Shown: positions 1 to 8,502, counted from the stretch's first letter. The stretch is DNA of 10,835 bases from an uncultured PS1 clade bacterium (GCA_937950605.1 CALFDA010000075.1:1-10835), one strand, 5' to 3'. Numbers and translations: made by a program. Notes: generated by a model not told the origin, from the sequence alone.

Positions 1-1
1 T

Positions 2-466
2 TCTTTACTGTCAAATATCAATGGCTATACTACAAAGGCAGAAAATATAAAAAAAAATATTCACTCTATTTATTTCAAAAATAACTTAGTAGCAAGATGC
101 TTCAAAAAACATGGTTTCTATGAATTTTTAGAAGAGAAAAAAATAGACTATAAAAAAATACTTTCTAAAAAATTACTGCCAGATGATGCGCTACTTGTTA
201 TTGTTAGAGAAACTTTATTTATTATTGAAGTTAAATACCAACAAGTTGCAGGCTCAGTAGATGAAAAATTGCAAACTTGTGACTTTAAAAGAAAACAATA
301 CTTAAAGTTGGTTACTTCACTTAATTTGAAAGTGGAATATATTTATGTCTTAAACAATTGGTTTAAAAAACCGTCTTATAAAGATGTATTGGACTATATT
401 CATAGCGTAAATTGTCATTATAAATTTAACGAATTACCACTCGCTTGGTTGGGACTTCCTGAATGA
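2..466 (+). CDS. PD-(D/E)XK nuclease, probable restriction endonuclease (5' end outside window)
   Basis: Frame 2 is open from the first base of the window to the TGA at 464-466, giving 154 visible residues; the N-terminus lies upstream. The core of a PD-(D/E)XK nuclease is visible. A Pro-Asp-Asp (PDD at 179-187) is followed, after a hydrophobic strand, by FIIEVKY, whose Glu-Val-Lys is at 227-235. The next segment (GSVDEKLQTCDFKRKQY) and the ending (ELPLAWLGLPE) look like a family of restriction-type nucleases I recognise from memory, but I cannot assign a specificity. Such enzymes cut DNA using Mg2+ held by the Asp and Glu. The expected partner methyltransferase is not in the window and may lie upstream. 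The stop codon overlaps the purL ATG (ATGA at 463-466), so the two genes are probably translationally coupled, which is odd for a nuclease and a housekeeping gene. Base use is even more AT-rich than in purL, suggesting acquired DNA. The nuclease fold is fairly sure; the restriction role is inferred. Confidence 0.72.
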   Translation, partial: SLLSNINGYTTKAENIKKNIHSIYFKNNLVARCFKKHGFYEFLEEKKIDYKKILSKKLLPDDALLVIVRETLFIIEVKYQQVAGSVDEKLQTCDFKRKQYLKLVTSLNLKVEYIYVLNNWFKKPSYKDVLDYIHSVNCHYKFNELPLAWLGLPE

Positions 467-3400
467 TTGCAACAATCAGACATATCCAAGCACTTAGTCA
501 ATTTAAACAAGATGCACTAAACCAAAAACTTTCTCGACATAGCGTCCAGTTAATCGGTACAGAGTTTGTGCATTTTGCTTATTGTCAACAAGCATTAAGC
601 AACGCCGAATCCAACACTTTAAAGGCTTTGCTAAATTATGAAAAAGCTGTTGAGTTTGACGCTAAATCACAAATTATCATCATTCCACGCCTTGGCACGA
701 TTTCGCCTTGGTCTTCTAAGGCTAGCGATATTTTGCATCTGTGTGGATTGACAAACATATCACGCATTGAGCGTGGCACGATTTATCATTTTGATAAGCC
801 GATTCAAGACAAACAAGCAGTTTTATCGGTGATTATGGATAAGATGACAGAATCTGAATTATCTAGCATAAATGATGCACACAAATTATTTGACGATTTT
901 CCCCCGCGTCCTTTTGAGCGTATAGATGTTTTATCACAAGGCAAATCTGCTTTAGAGACTGCTAATACAACCTTAGGTTTAGCACTTTCTGAGAGTGAGA
1001 TTAATTACTTGCTAGATAATTTTACAAAATTAAACCGCAACCCAAGCGATGTAGAATTAATGATGTTTGCACAAGCAAATTCTGAGCATTGTCGGCACAA
1101 AATTTTTAATGCAGATTGGACAATTGATGGGGTTAAACAGAAAAAAAGTCTATTTGCAATGATTCGCAACACTTACCACCAACACCCCAAGGGTTTATTA
1201 AGTGTGTATGCGGATAACTCGGCAGTTATGCAAGGTTATAAGGGCGAGCGTTTTTATGTAGCGAAAAATGGCGAATATGTCAAATCTAATGAGCATAGGG
1301 CTATTTTAATGAAAGTGGAAACTCACAATCACCCGACTGCAATTGCCCCACACCCAGGGGCTGCAACTGGTTCTGGAGGTGAGATACGCGATGAAGGCGC
1401 AACGGGACGTGGCTCAAAACCCAAAATTGGTTTATGTGGATTCAGTGTCTCTAATTTAAATATTAAAGGGGCAAAACAACCTTGGGAAATGACATACGGC
1501 AAACCTAATCAGATTGTCTCAGCACTTGATATTATGCTCGAAGGTCCAATTGGTGTGGCTGCCTTTAATAATGAGTTTGGTCGTCCGAATACCTTGGGTT
1601 ATTTCAGAACCTATGAGCAAGCAACCCCTAATGGCGATGTGCGTGGCTATCACAAACCGATTATGCTAGCGGGTGGTTTAGGGCATATTCAAGAGCAACA
1701 CATTAAAAAAAACCATATCCCTATTGGTAGCAAAATTATTGTTTTAGGCGGCCCCGCTATGTTGATCGGCTTAGGGGGTGGTGCTGCATCAAGCATTAAT
1801 AGTGGTGAACAAAGTATGGATTTAGACTTTGCTAGTGTGCAACGCGCTAATCCAGAAATGCAAAGACGTGCACAAGAAGTGATTGATAGTTGTGCTAATT
1901 TAGCCGATAAAAACCCAATCATTTCAATTCATGATGTTGGTGCTGGTGGTCTTTCAAATGGTTTACCCGAATTAGTGAATGATTTTGCTAGGGGTGCGCG
2001 TCTTGAGTTGCGTGATGTGCCTAATGATGACATGCAAATGTCGCCACTTGAGATTTGGTGTAATGAATCTCAAGAGCGCTATGTGCTTGCTATTAGTGCA
2101 AAAAATCTTAAATTGTTTAGCGCAATTTGTCAGCGTGAGCGCGCGCCGTTTACTGTATTAGGCGAAGTTATTAAAGAACAAGTATTGGTTTTAGAAGATG
2201 CTTTATTTGCCAATAAACCGATTGAAATACCAATGGCATTACTATTTGGCAATCCACCAAAAACCAATATTCACGCCACCACACACGCCCTTACTCTAAA
2301 CGCTTTCGACACCAGCAATATTCAATTAGATGAAGCAATTAACCGAGTATTACAGTTACCAAGTGTCGCTAGTAAAAGTTTTTTGATTACTATTGGCGAT
2401 AGAAGTGTTACGGGTATGGTAGCACGCGATCAATTCGTTGGTCCATGGCAAGTACCAGTAGCAGATTGTGCGATTTCGTTATCTGATTACACAGCCTACA
2501 AAGGCGAAATTATGGCAATTGGCGAAAAAGCACCTCTAGCACTTTGTGATGCTAAAGCCGCCGCTAGAATGACAATTGGCGAAGCTTTAACTAATATGCT
2601 AGGTGCTTATGTTGAGGATATCGCTGATATTAACCTAAGCGCAAACTGGATGAGTGCTAGTGGACACATAGGCGAAGATGCCAAATTATTTGCAGCAGTT
2701 GAAGCGGTTGGTATGGAATTGTGCCCAGAATTAGGGCTTAGCATTCCTGTGGGCAAAGATTCAATGAGCATGAAAAGTGCTTGGCAGGAAGGCAATCAAG
2801 ATAAATCGGTAACCGCCCCACTCTCGCTTGTCATTAGTGCTTTTTCTAAAACCCCTGATGTGCGTATACAAATCACCCCATTATTAGACAACAATACAGC
2901 AAGTGAGCTATTATTAATTGATTTAGGCAACAAACAAAATCGCATGGGTGGTTCATGTTTGGCGCAAGTCTACAATCAAATTGGGGATAACGCGCCTAAT
3001 CTTGATGACACAAAACTGTTTAAAAAATTCTTCAATACCATCAATCAATTAAACCAAGACGGGTTAATCAGTGCCTATCACGACCGCAGTGATGGCGGTG
3101 TGATTGTTGCCTTGTTAGAAATGGCATTTGCCACCCACTGTGGTTTGGATATTGTTGATAGTGATATTAACACCCTATTTAACGAGGAACTTGGTTGTGT
3201 TATTCAAACAAGTATAGAAAATAAAGCACAAGTACTCGCATCTTTATCTAAGGCTGGATTAAAAGATTGCGTGCATACCATTGCTAAAATCAACAATACA
3301 GACACCATCAATATTGGCGCATTTAGCGAAAAACGCAAGGTATTACAACAGCTATGGAGCAAAACTTCTTACGAAATTGCCAAACTTAGAGACAATCATG

Positions 3401-4254
3401 ATTGCATACAAGAAGAATTTGACGCACTCTTAGAAGACACCTCAGGGCTAACAATCAAACCTACTTTTGATTTTAACCAAGCACCTAACATTTTAACTCA
3501 CAGACCTAAAATTGCAATCTTGCGCGAACAAGGTGTTAATGGACAAATCGAGATGGCAGTAGCTTTTGATAAAGCAGGTTTTGCGGCTGTTGATGTGCAT
3601 ATGAGTGATATCTTAAACCGTCGTATTTCACTATGCGAATTTAGTGGTTTGGTGGCTTGTGGAGGTTTTTCTTATGGCGATGTATTAGGTGCTGGACGTG
3701 GTTGGGCAAACTCTATTCTTTACAATGCACATGCTAAAGAAGAATTTGCAACCTTTTTTAACCGTAGCAACAGTTTTGCTTTGGGGGTTTGCAATGGTTG
3801 TCAAATGCTTTCTCAATTACATACCATCATTCCCGGCACGAAAAATTGGCCAAGCTTTAATCGCAATATTTCTCAGCAGTTTGAGGCACGTTTCTCCTCG
3901 GTTAAAATTAATAATAGCAACTCAATCTTTTTAACGGGTATGGAAGAATCAATAATACCAATTGCTATTGCCCACGGTGAGGGACGTGCAAGTTTTGCCA
4001 ATGGACAAACAAATAATATAGTATTGCAATATGTTGACCACAACGCAAAACCAACACAAACCTACCCACATAACCCAAATGGTTCGGACAATGCGGTAGC
4101 TGGTGTCAGCAATGATTCTGGGCAGGTTACCATTATGATGCCACATCCAGAACGTGTCATTAGAAGTGTGCAACACTCATACCACCCAAAAGATTGGGGT
4201 GAGCGCAGTCCATGGATGAGAATGTTTGAAAATGCCCGCAAATGGGTTGATTAG
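463..4254 (+). CDS. purL: Phosphoribosylformylglycinamidine synthase, single-chain long form
   Basis: The enzyme converts FGAR, glutamine and ATP to FGAM, the fourth step of de novo purine synthesis in the cytoplasm. The 1263 residues match the long fused PurL type (about 1295 in E. coli), which combines PurS-like, synthase and glutaminase parts in one chain. The PurS-like N-terminus ends near residue 145 and includes the conserved GTISPWSSKA. Synthase motifs follow: SEHCRHK at 207-213, THNHP at 287-291, EIRDEGATGRG at 307-317, PVGKDSMSM at 762-770 and YHDRSDGG further on. The class I glutamine amidotransferase domain starts near 1016; its triad is visible as Cys1110 in GVCNGCQM and His1228/Glu1230 in MMPHPERV. 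The C-terminus (WGERSPWMRMFENARK) is complete. The ATG at 463 gives an N-terminus that aligns directly with E. coli PurL and overlaps the stop of the upstream nuclease gene. No frameshift or missing catalytic residue is seen. Confidence 0.98.
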   Translation: MIATIRHIQALSQFKQDALNQKLSRHSVQLIGTEFVHFAYCQQALSNAESNTLKALLNYEKAVEFDAKSQIIIIPRLGTISPWSSKASDILHLCGLTNISRIERGTIYHFDKPIQDKQAVLSVIMDKMTESELSSINDAHKLFDDFPPRPFERIDVLSQGKSALETANTTLGLALSESEINYLLDNFTKLNRNPSDVELMMFAQANSEHCRHKIFNADWTIDGVKQKKSLFAMIRNTYHQHPKGLLSVYADNSAVMQGYKGERFYVAKNGEYVKSNEHRAILMKVETHNHPTAIAPHPGAATGSGGEIRDEGATGRGSKPKIGLCGFSVSNLNIKGAKQPWEMTYGKPNQIVSALDIMLEGPIGVAAFNNEFGRPNTLGYFRTYEQATPNGDVRGYHKPIMLAGGLGHIQEQHIKKNHIPIGSKIIVLGGPAMLIGLGGGAASSINSGEQSMDLDFASVQRANPEMQRRAQEVIDSCANLADKNPIISIHDVGAGGLSNGLPELVNDFARGARLELRDVPNDDMQMSPLEIWCNESQERYVLAISAKNLKLFSAICQRERAPFTVLGEVIKEQVLVLEDALFANKPIEIPMALLFGNPPKTNIHATTHALTLNAFDTSNIQLDEAINRVLQLPSVASKSFLITIGDRSVTGMVARDQFVGPWQVPVADCAISLSDYTAYKGEIMAIGEKAPLALCDAKAAARMTIGEALTNMLGAYVEDIADINLSANWMSASGHIGEDAKLFAAVEAVGMELCPELGLSIPVGKDSMSMKSAWQEGNQDKSVTAPLSLVISAFSKTPDVRIQITPLLDNNTASELLLIDLGNKQNRMGGSCLAQVYNQIGDNAPNLDDTKLFKKFFNTINQLNQDGLISAYHDRSDGGVIVALLEMAFATHCGLDIVDSDINTLFNEELGCVIQTSIENKAQVLASLSKAGLKDCVHTIAKINNTDTINIGAFSEKRKVLQQLWSKTSYEIAKLRDNHDCIQEEFDALLEDTSGLTIKPTFDFNQAPNILTHRPKIAILREQGVNGQIEMAVAFDKAGFAAVDVHMSDILNRRISLCEFSGLVACGGFSYGDVLGAGRGWANSILYNAHAKEEFATFFNRSNSFALGVCNGCQMLSQLHTIIPGTKNWPSFNRNISQQFEARFSSVKINNSNSIFLTGMEESIIPIAIAHGEGRASFANGQTNNIVLQYVDHNAKPTQTYPHNPNGSDNAVAGVSNDSGQVTIMMPHPERVIRSVQHSYHPKDWGERSPWMRMFENARKWVD

Positions 4255-4286
4255 TGATATTTATCGACTCTATTCAAAATATTCTA

Positions 4287-4312
4287 ACTTAAAATTTTAA
4301 GTATGGTTTTTT
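4287..4312 (+). terminator. Possible weak terminator after purL
   Basis: A perfect 16-base palindrome (acttaaaattttaagt, 4287-4302) lies 33 bases after the purL stop. It can fold as a 6-bp stem with a 4-base loop, and six T residues follow at 4307-4312. The stem has only one G-C pair, so it is a poor intrinsic terminator. Its position between convergent genes is the main support. Confidence 0.25.
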
Positions 4313-4314
4313 AC

Positions 4315-4476
4315 AAGCATTGCAAAATAAACCAAAAAATCTTACCAACCCACATTTTTAAAGGTTTTAAGAAAAATCTAAAAAATGCAATAATTTATCC
4401 ACAAGATTAGTTAATTTTTAATAAAAAATCGGCTAAATGAAAAATTAGATAAATTTTTACCTATTTTGTAATGCTT
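4315..4476. repeat. Inverted repeat pair in the purL/dctM convergent gap
   Basis: The arm aagcattgcaaaata (4315-4329) is matched in inverted orientation by tattttgtaatgctt (4462-4476). Fourteen of the 15 positions are complementary and the remaining one is a G-U wobble, so the arms could form a 15-bp stem in RNA. They are 132 bases apart and bracket most of the gap between purL and dctM. A second, smaller inverted repeat (taattttt at 4412-4419, aaaaatta at 4440-4447) lies inside. It could be a 3'-end structure shared by the convergent transcripts or a remnant of a small repeat element; in AT-rich DNA, chance is not excluded. The gap contains no coding frame. Confidence 0.35.
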
Positions 4477-4501
4477 TTATAAGATAAATAATAAGTAAAA
4501 C

Positions 4502-5797
4502 TTAAAACCCACTAAAACCATACCATTTAGGAAAAGCAATAAGGCTAATTAACACGCTAATTTGAATAATAATAAAAGGTATCACACCTGTATAAATATC
4601 TTTTGTGCTAACGGATTTTGGTGCAACACCCTTAAGGTAAAACAGACTAAAACCAAAAGGCGGCGTAAGAAAAGAAGTCTGTAGATTCATAGCAATAAGA
4701 ATAGCAAACCATTCCATATCAATACCAAGCGATAAAGCAATTGGATAAAAAATCGGCACAATCATTAGCGATATTTCAACAAAATCAATAAAAAACCCTA
4801 GAATAAGAATAATTAACATTGAAATAAAAATAAAACTTGTTTCTTTGGCGGGCAAGTTCATAATAAATTCCTCTACAACCCTATCACCTCCGCTATAGGT
4901 GAATACCATTGAAAAAGCACTAGCACCCAACAAAATAGCAAATACCATAGCACTAACCTTAACAGTTTCAATGCTTGTTTCATATACCATTTTCCAGTTC
5001 AATCTGCGATAAAAAAATGCTAATAACAAAGCACCAATAGCGCCAATAGCAGCAGATTCTGTGGGCGTAGCAATACCCGAAAAAATCGATCCAAGCACCG
5101 CTATGATAAGCGCAATGGGTGGCACAATGGCTTTAACAATAACGATAGTTTTCTTTGACCTTGCTAAATTGTAATTATTGCTTTTAAAAGCTGGAGCAAT
5201 GTTTGGATTCCAATAAGCAATAAACAACACATAAACAATATATCCAGCAACCAAAACCAAAGAAGGTGGAATTGCGCTTTGAAACAAATCCCCAACAGGC
5301 ACACTCAAAACATCTGCCAAAATAATAAGCACAATAGAGGGCGGAATAACTTGCCCTAAGGTTCCTGAAGCACAAATCACACCTGTAGAAAAGGTTTTTT
5401 TATAATGGTGCTTGAGCATAACAGGCAAAGAAATAACGCCCATAGCAATAACGCTTGCCCCTACTACTCCTGTAGAAGCAGCAAGTAATGAACCAACCAA
5501 AATAGTAGAAACTGCCAAGCCCCCGCGTATATTGCCAAACAAATCACCTACGGCTTCTAATAATTGCTCAGCAAGCTTGGTTTTTTGCAGAACAATACCC
5601 ATAAAAATAAACAAAGGCACTGCCATTAAGATGGTGTTTTGCATCACATTCATAATGCGATAAGGCATAAAACCAAACAAATCCACACCTTGTGTTAAAA
5701 CGCCAAAAATAACCGCAACACCCGCAAAGGTAAATGCCACAGGAAAACCAACCATCAGCAATGCCAAGGTTATGAAAAACATAATCAAACCAATCAT
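4502..5797 (-). CDS. dctM: TRAP transporter large permease subunit DctM
   Basis: This is the large, channel-forming membrane subunit of a tripartite ATP-independent periplasmic (TRAP) transporter, a secondary transporter driven by an ion gradient. The 431 residues fit the normal family length. The protein is hydrophobic throughout, consistent with the usual 12 or so membrane segments. Family motifs include NTILMAVPLFIFMG (residues 54-67), the Gly/Ala/Ser-rich stretch GLAVSTILVGSLLAASTG starting at residue 93, ASGTLGQVIPPSI at 143-155, and a second half with TPTESAAIGAIGALLLA and FLTPPFGF. The ATG at 5795-5797 overlaps the dctQ stop (ATGA on the minus strand), as is typical for this pair, so translation is probably coupled. 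It is the last gene of the minus-strand cluster. Substrate choice is set mainly by the DctP protein encoded upstream. No damage is seen. Confidence 0.96.
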   Translation of the reverse strand: MIGLIMFFITLALLMVGFPVAFTFAGVAVIFGVLTQGVDLFGFMPYRIMNVMQNTILMAVPLFIFMGIVLQKTKLAEQLLEAVGDLFGNIRGGLAVSTILVGSLLAASTGVVGASVIAMGVISLPVMLKHHYKKTFSTGVICASGTLGQVIPPSIVLIILADVLSVPVGDLFQSAIPPSLVLVAGYIVYVLFIAYWNPNIAPAFKSNNYNLARSKKTIVIVKAIVPPIALIIAVLGSIFSGIATPTESAAIGAIGALLLAFFYRRLNWKMVYETSIETVKVSAMVFAILLGASAFSMVFTYSGGDRVVEEFIMNLPAKETSFIFISMLIILILGFFIDFVEISLMIVPIFYPIALSLGIDMEWFAILIAMNLQTSFLTPPFGFSLFYLKGVAPKSVSTKDIYTGVIPFIIIQISVLISLIAFPKWYGFSGF

Positions 5798-6273
5798 TGT
5801 GTGATAATCCTGTAGTTATCTTTAGCGAATAAAATGCCAGAAATAATTACCAAAATAAAACTAACAGAAATCATGCTTTTGATGATAAAGCGATAAGTTA
5901 GCCCGCCTGGATCAGGACTTTTTTCATCGATTGCATAGGCTAAATAAGCAAAATCAGCACCATAATAAACAATCAATAAACTAATCGGCAAAATAAATAT
6001 AAAAAACCCAACAATATTGATCAAAGCTTGTTTTTTAGCAGGAAATTTTGCGTAAAAAATATCAACCCTAACATGTGCGTTTTTTTGTAGTGTGTAAGCA
6101 ATACCCAATAAGAACATTGCAGAAAATAGATGCCACTCCATCTCTTGCAAAGCGATAGAGGAATTATTAAAAACGTAACGAAGCGCAACATCAACAAAGA
6201 CATTGGCAATCATTAATAACAATAAACCAATCGTTAGTGCTTCTAAATATTGGGTGTATTTACGCCTTAGCAA
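5794..6273 (-). CDS. dctQ: TRAP transporter small permease subunit DctQ
   Basis: This is the four-helix small membrane subunit that pairs with DctM. The 159 residues contain four hydrophobic segments near residues 10-30, 47-62, 86-108 and 131-150. Typical DctQ features are ALRYVF (30-35), EMEWHLF (44-50), NAHVRVDIFY (65-74) and SPDPGGLTYR (119-128), the last before helix 4. The start is unusual. An in-frame TAG at 6280-6282 rules out an extension, and the next Met is residue 21, inside helix 1. The TTG at 6271-6273 is therefore the best start, although no Shine-Dalgarno sequence precedes it. Thirteen codons further up, in the same frame, lies an ATG (6310-6312) that reads 10 codons into that TAG. 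This mini-frame may deliver ribosomes to the TTG, or it may be the old start cut off by a nonsense change. The stop overlaps the dctM ATG. Confidence 0.93.
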   Translation of the reverse strand: MLRRKYTQYLEALTIGLLLLMIANVFVDVALRYVFNNSSIALQEMEWHLFSAMFLLGIAYTLQKNAHVRVDIFYAKFPAKKQALINIVGFFIFILPISLLIVYYGADFAYLAYAIDEKSPDPGGLTYRFIIKSMISVSFILVIISGILFAKDNYRIITQ

Positions 6274-6603
6274 GTGTTTCTAGTCAAGTAAATTTATTTT
6301 TATAAACGCCATATTTTTCTATCGAACCCAATCTTTACTTTAAAAATTCATTGCCATTCAAAGACAAACACGCCCCATATGCTTTGCTACCCTATTAGAT
6401 TTTTATAACAAGTTGCGTAAGTGTCATCAATCAAAAAATTTTAATGTTGGTAAAGATTCAACCGATTTTATTGTTGCTTAGAATTGAATTCATCACCATC
6501 ACTACTAATCTTCTTAGAAACAACAAAACAAATAAAGACTAACAACCTTTTTTTTATTTTAAAAAATTGCATCGCTAATATTTTGCATGTTTTTAGACTA
6601 AGA
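6274..6603 (-). other. 330-base non-coding spacer between dctP and dctQ
   Basis: No coding frame longer than about 13 codons and no tRNA-like structure is visible on the minus strand. The spacer is very AT-rich with several A and T runs. The only hairpin-like element right after dctP is a 4-bp tgca/tgca stem followed by six T residues (minus strand, near 6562-6587), which is too weak to call a terminator. A 10-codon frame (ATG 6310-6312 to TAG 6280-6282) ends six bases before the dctQ start. TRAP genes are usually packed tightly, so the spacer may hold a promoter or mRNA-processing site that separates binding-protein expression from permease expression, but I see no clear signal. Confidence 0.6.
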
Positions 6604-7683
6604 TTATTCGGATTGGGAATTCAAATAAGCCTGATCTGAAATTGCTGTCCAAGCGCGTATTTTTTTCAAATAACTGGTTTGGGATTCAATAATTTCTTTA
6701 GCAAGCGCATTTTTTTCTGCTAACTCTTTAAGTAGTGTGTCGTTGGCTTTTTTGAGTGCTTCGAACACTGGTTTTGGAAAAGTTCTAACCTTGATATTAG
6801 GATAATCTTTTTTCATACTTGCCCAATTTTTAGCACTTTCATGCTCAGAGTGTGTATACATTTGGTAGGCTGACAATTTCATCGCACTAACAAGAATTTT
6901 TTGTAAATCTTTTGGCAAAGTATTGTATTTTTGCAGATTAATCAAAAATTGTAACTCTGCACCTGGTTCATGCCAACCTGTGTAATAGTAAGATGCTATT
7001 TTATGAAAACCCATTCTAAGGTCCAAAGATGGACCTACCCACTCCAAAGCATCAATAGTGCCTCTATCTAGTGCAGTATAAAGCTCACCCGCTGGAATGT
7101 TGATAGGTTTTGCCCCTACTTCTGCCATAATTTCCCCTGCAAATCCAGGAATACGCATTTTCAAGCCTTGCAAATCTTCAATTGAATTAATTTCCTTTTG
7201 AAACCAGCCACCCATCTGATTGCCAGTGCTACCACCGATAATTGACTTCATGCCATGTTTTGCATAAACCTTATCCATTAATTCTTGACCGCCACCATAC
7301 TCAAACCAAGCGCGTTGCTCGCTAGTTGTCATGCCAAATGGCATAGTGGTAAAAAATAAGGTATTAATATCTTTGCCTTTCCAATAATAAGAGCCTGAGT
7401 GCCCTAAATCATATTGACCTGATTTAACGAAATCAAAAATACCAAATGCCGATTTATGCTTGTTTTTAGAATCAATTTGAATTTTTAATCTTCCGTTTGA
7501 CATTGATTCTGCTAATTGCTTGAAATTTTTAGTAGCGTCTCCAAAAACTGGAAAATTGCTCGGCCAACTTTCTGCTAGTGTAAGTGTGTATGTTTGTGTG
7601 CTTTGTTGTACTTTAGCAGGTTGTTTGTTGTCATCACAAGCGCTTAAAAAAAGCGTGGCTAATAATAGTATTAAGATTTTCAT
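6604..7683 (-). CDS. dctP: TRAP transporter substrate-binding lipoprotein, TakP-like
   Basis: This is the periplasmic solute-binding subunit that captures the substrate and hands it to DctQM. Its 359 residues begin with a lipoprotein signal: MKILILLLATLFLSAC, lipobox LSAC at 13-16, with Cys16 the expected lipidation site. The mature protein is therefore probably membrane-tethered. Motifs of the TakP branch are clear: GNQMGGWF (154-161), GLKMRIPGFAGE with Arg177, PAGELYTALDRGTIDALEW (197-215) ending in Glu214-Trp215, and YYYTGWHEPG (232-241). In TakP-type proteins the conserved Arg binds the substrate carboxylate, and a metal ion is held by Gln and Glu/Trp side chains of these motifs. The likely ligands are therefore a 2-oxo acid such as pyruvate, or a related monocarboxylate like lactate, rather than succinate. 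That is inference from family motifs. The ATG at 7683 lies 15 bases after the prmC stop and has only a weak ribosome binding site. Confidence 0.93.
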   Translation of the reverse strand: MKILILLLATLFLSACDDNKQPAKVQQSTQTYTLTLAESWPSNFPVFGDATKNFKQLAESMSNGRLKIQIDSKNKHKSAFGIFDFVKSGQYDLGHSGSYYWKGKDINTLFFTTMPFGMTTSEQRAWFEYGGGQELMDKVYAKHGMKSIIGGSTGNQMGGWFQKEINSIEDLQGLKMRIPGFAGEIMAEVGAKPINIPAGELYTALDRGTIDALEWVGPSLDLRMGFHKIASYYYTGWHEPGAELQFLINLQKYNTLPKDLQKILVSAMKLSAYQMYTHSEHESAKNWASMKKDYPNIKVRTFPKPVFEALKKANDTLLKELAEKNALAKEIIESQTSYLKKIRAWTAISDQAYLNSQSE

Positions 7684-7698
7684 ATTTATCTAAACTCG

Positions 7699-8502
7699 TT
7701 ATTTATGTTGTAATTGCGCCAAGACGGCACGGTCGTTAGAATTATAGTCTTGAAAAGTTTGAATATGGATAAATTTTTTTCGCAACAGGCTAACAACCCT
7801 AGACTGCTGGTTATAACCATGTTCTAACAACAGATAACCTTTCTTGTTAAGGTGTCGTGGTGCTTGCTTAATAATGAGGCGAATATCATCTAAACCATCT
7901 TTGCCAGAAACAAGCGCATTTATAGGTTCGTGTCGCAAACTATCTAAACATGGGTCATTTTCTTCTATATAGGGAGGATTAGAAATAATTAAATCAAAAC
8001 ATTGATTAGGCACTGCATCAAACCATGTTCCCTGTCGAAAATTGATAGCTCTTGTGGCATTTTGTTTGGCAACCTTGATTGCAGATTCAAAATAATCTGT
8101 TGCCCACACTTCCCAATGCGGATTTTTGTCCGCTAATGTAGTAGCAATGATGCCGCTACCTGTGCCTAAATCAAGCAGACGACAGGGTTTTTCTGCAAAT
8201 AAGTCTAGCGCAATATCAACTAATAATTCGGTTTCGGGGCGTGGAATAAGTGTATCAGGCGTTACTTTAAAATTTAAATGATAAAAACCCTTATTGCCGC
8301 TTAGATAAGCAAAAGGCACACCTTGCTTGCGTTTTTTTATCAACGCATTAAGTGTGCGTGTTTCATTTTTATCAAGTTGATAATCATCGTTAGCAAACAA
8401 CCAAGCACGGTTTTTGCCAAGCGTTAAACACAGCAATTGAATAATATCCTTATGCTGAGTTTTTAGATATTCTTCGATCAATAAAGTTTTTGAATGCAAC
8501 AA
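7699..8502 (-). CDS. prmC: Release factor glutamine methyltransferase PrmC (HemK)
   Basis: PrmC transfers a methyl group from S-adenosylmethionine to the Gln of the GGQ motif of release factors RF1 and RF2, which improves translation termination. The 267 residues match the usual 275-280. An N-terminal helical domain (1 to about 75) is followed by LIPRPETE (85-92), the SAM-binding DLGTGSGI (111-118), and the catalytic NPPY (175-178) that binds the target Gln amide. LLLEHGY (224-230) is also conserved. Two adjacent TTG codons (8500-8502 and 8497-8499) are the likely start. An AGGG sits four bases before the first and seven before the second, and the N-terminal length then matches E. coli PrmC. 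The gene overlaps the 3' end of rsxE by about 50 bases in another frame, so it depends on rsxE transcription. dctP follows 15 bases after its stop. Confidence 0.95.
   Translation of the reverse strand: MLHSKTLLIEEYLKTQHKDIIQLLCLTLGKNRAWLFANDDYQLDKNETRTLNALIKKRKQGVPFAYLSGNKGFYHLNFKVTPDTLIPRPETELLVDIALDLFAEKPCRLLDLGTGSGIIATTLADKNPHWEVWATDYFESAIKVAKQNATRAINFRQGTWFDAVPNQCFDLIISNPPYIEENDPCLDSLRHEPINALVSGKDGLDDIRLIIKQAPRHLNKKGYLLLEHGYNQQSRVVSLLRKKFIHIQTFQDYNSNDRAVLAQLQHK

Noticed and set aside
1689..1922. Open frames on the opposite strand or other frames within purL (for example 1689-1922, 1979-2161, 2607-2795, 3689-3934, 3949-4176)
   Set aside because: All lie inside the full-length purL, whose frame carries every family motif; they have no ribosome binding sites or recognisable domains.
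5184..6209. Open frames overlapping dctM and dctQ (5184-5375, 5412-5663, 6021-6209)
   Set aside because: They are shadows of two clearly recognisable membrane-protein genes and show no family signal of their own.
6562..6587. Terminator directly after dctP
   Set aside because: The only pairing is a 4-bp tgca stem with a long loop before a T run, too weak to support a call.
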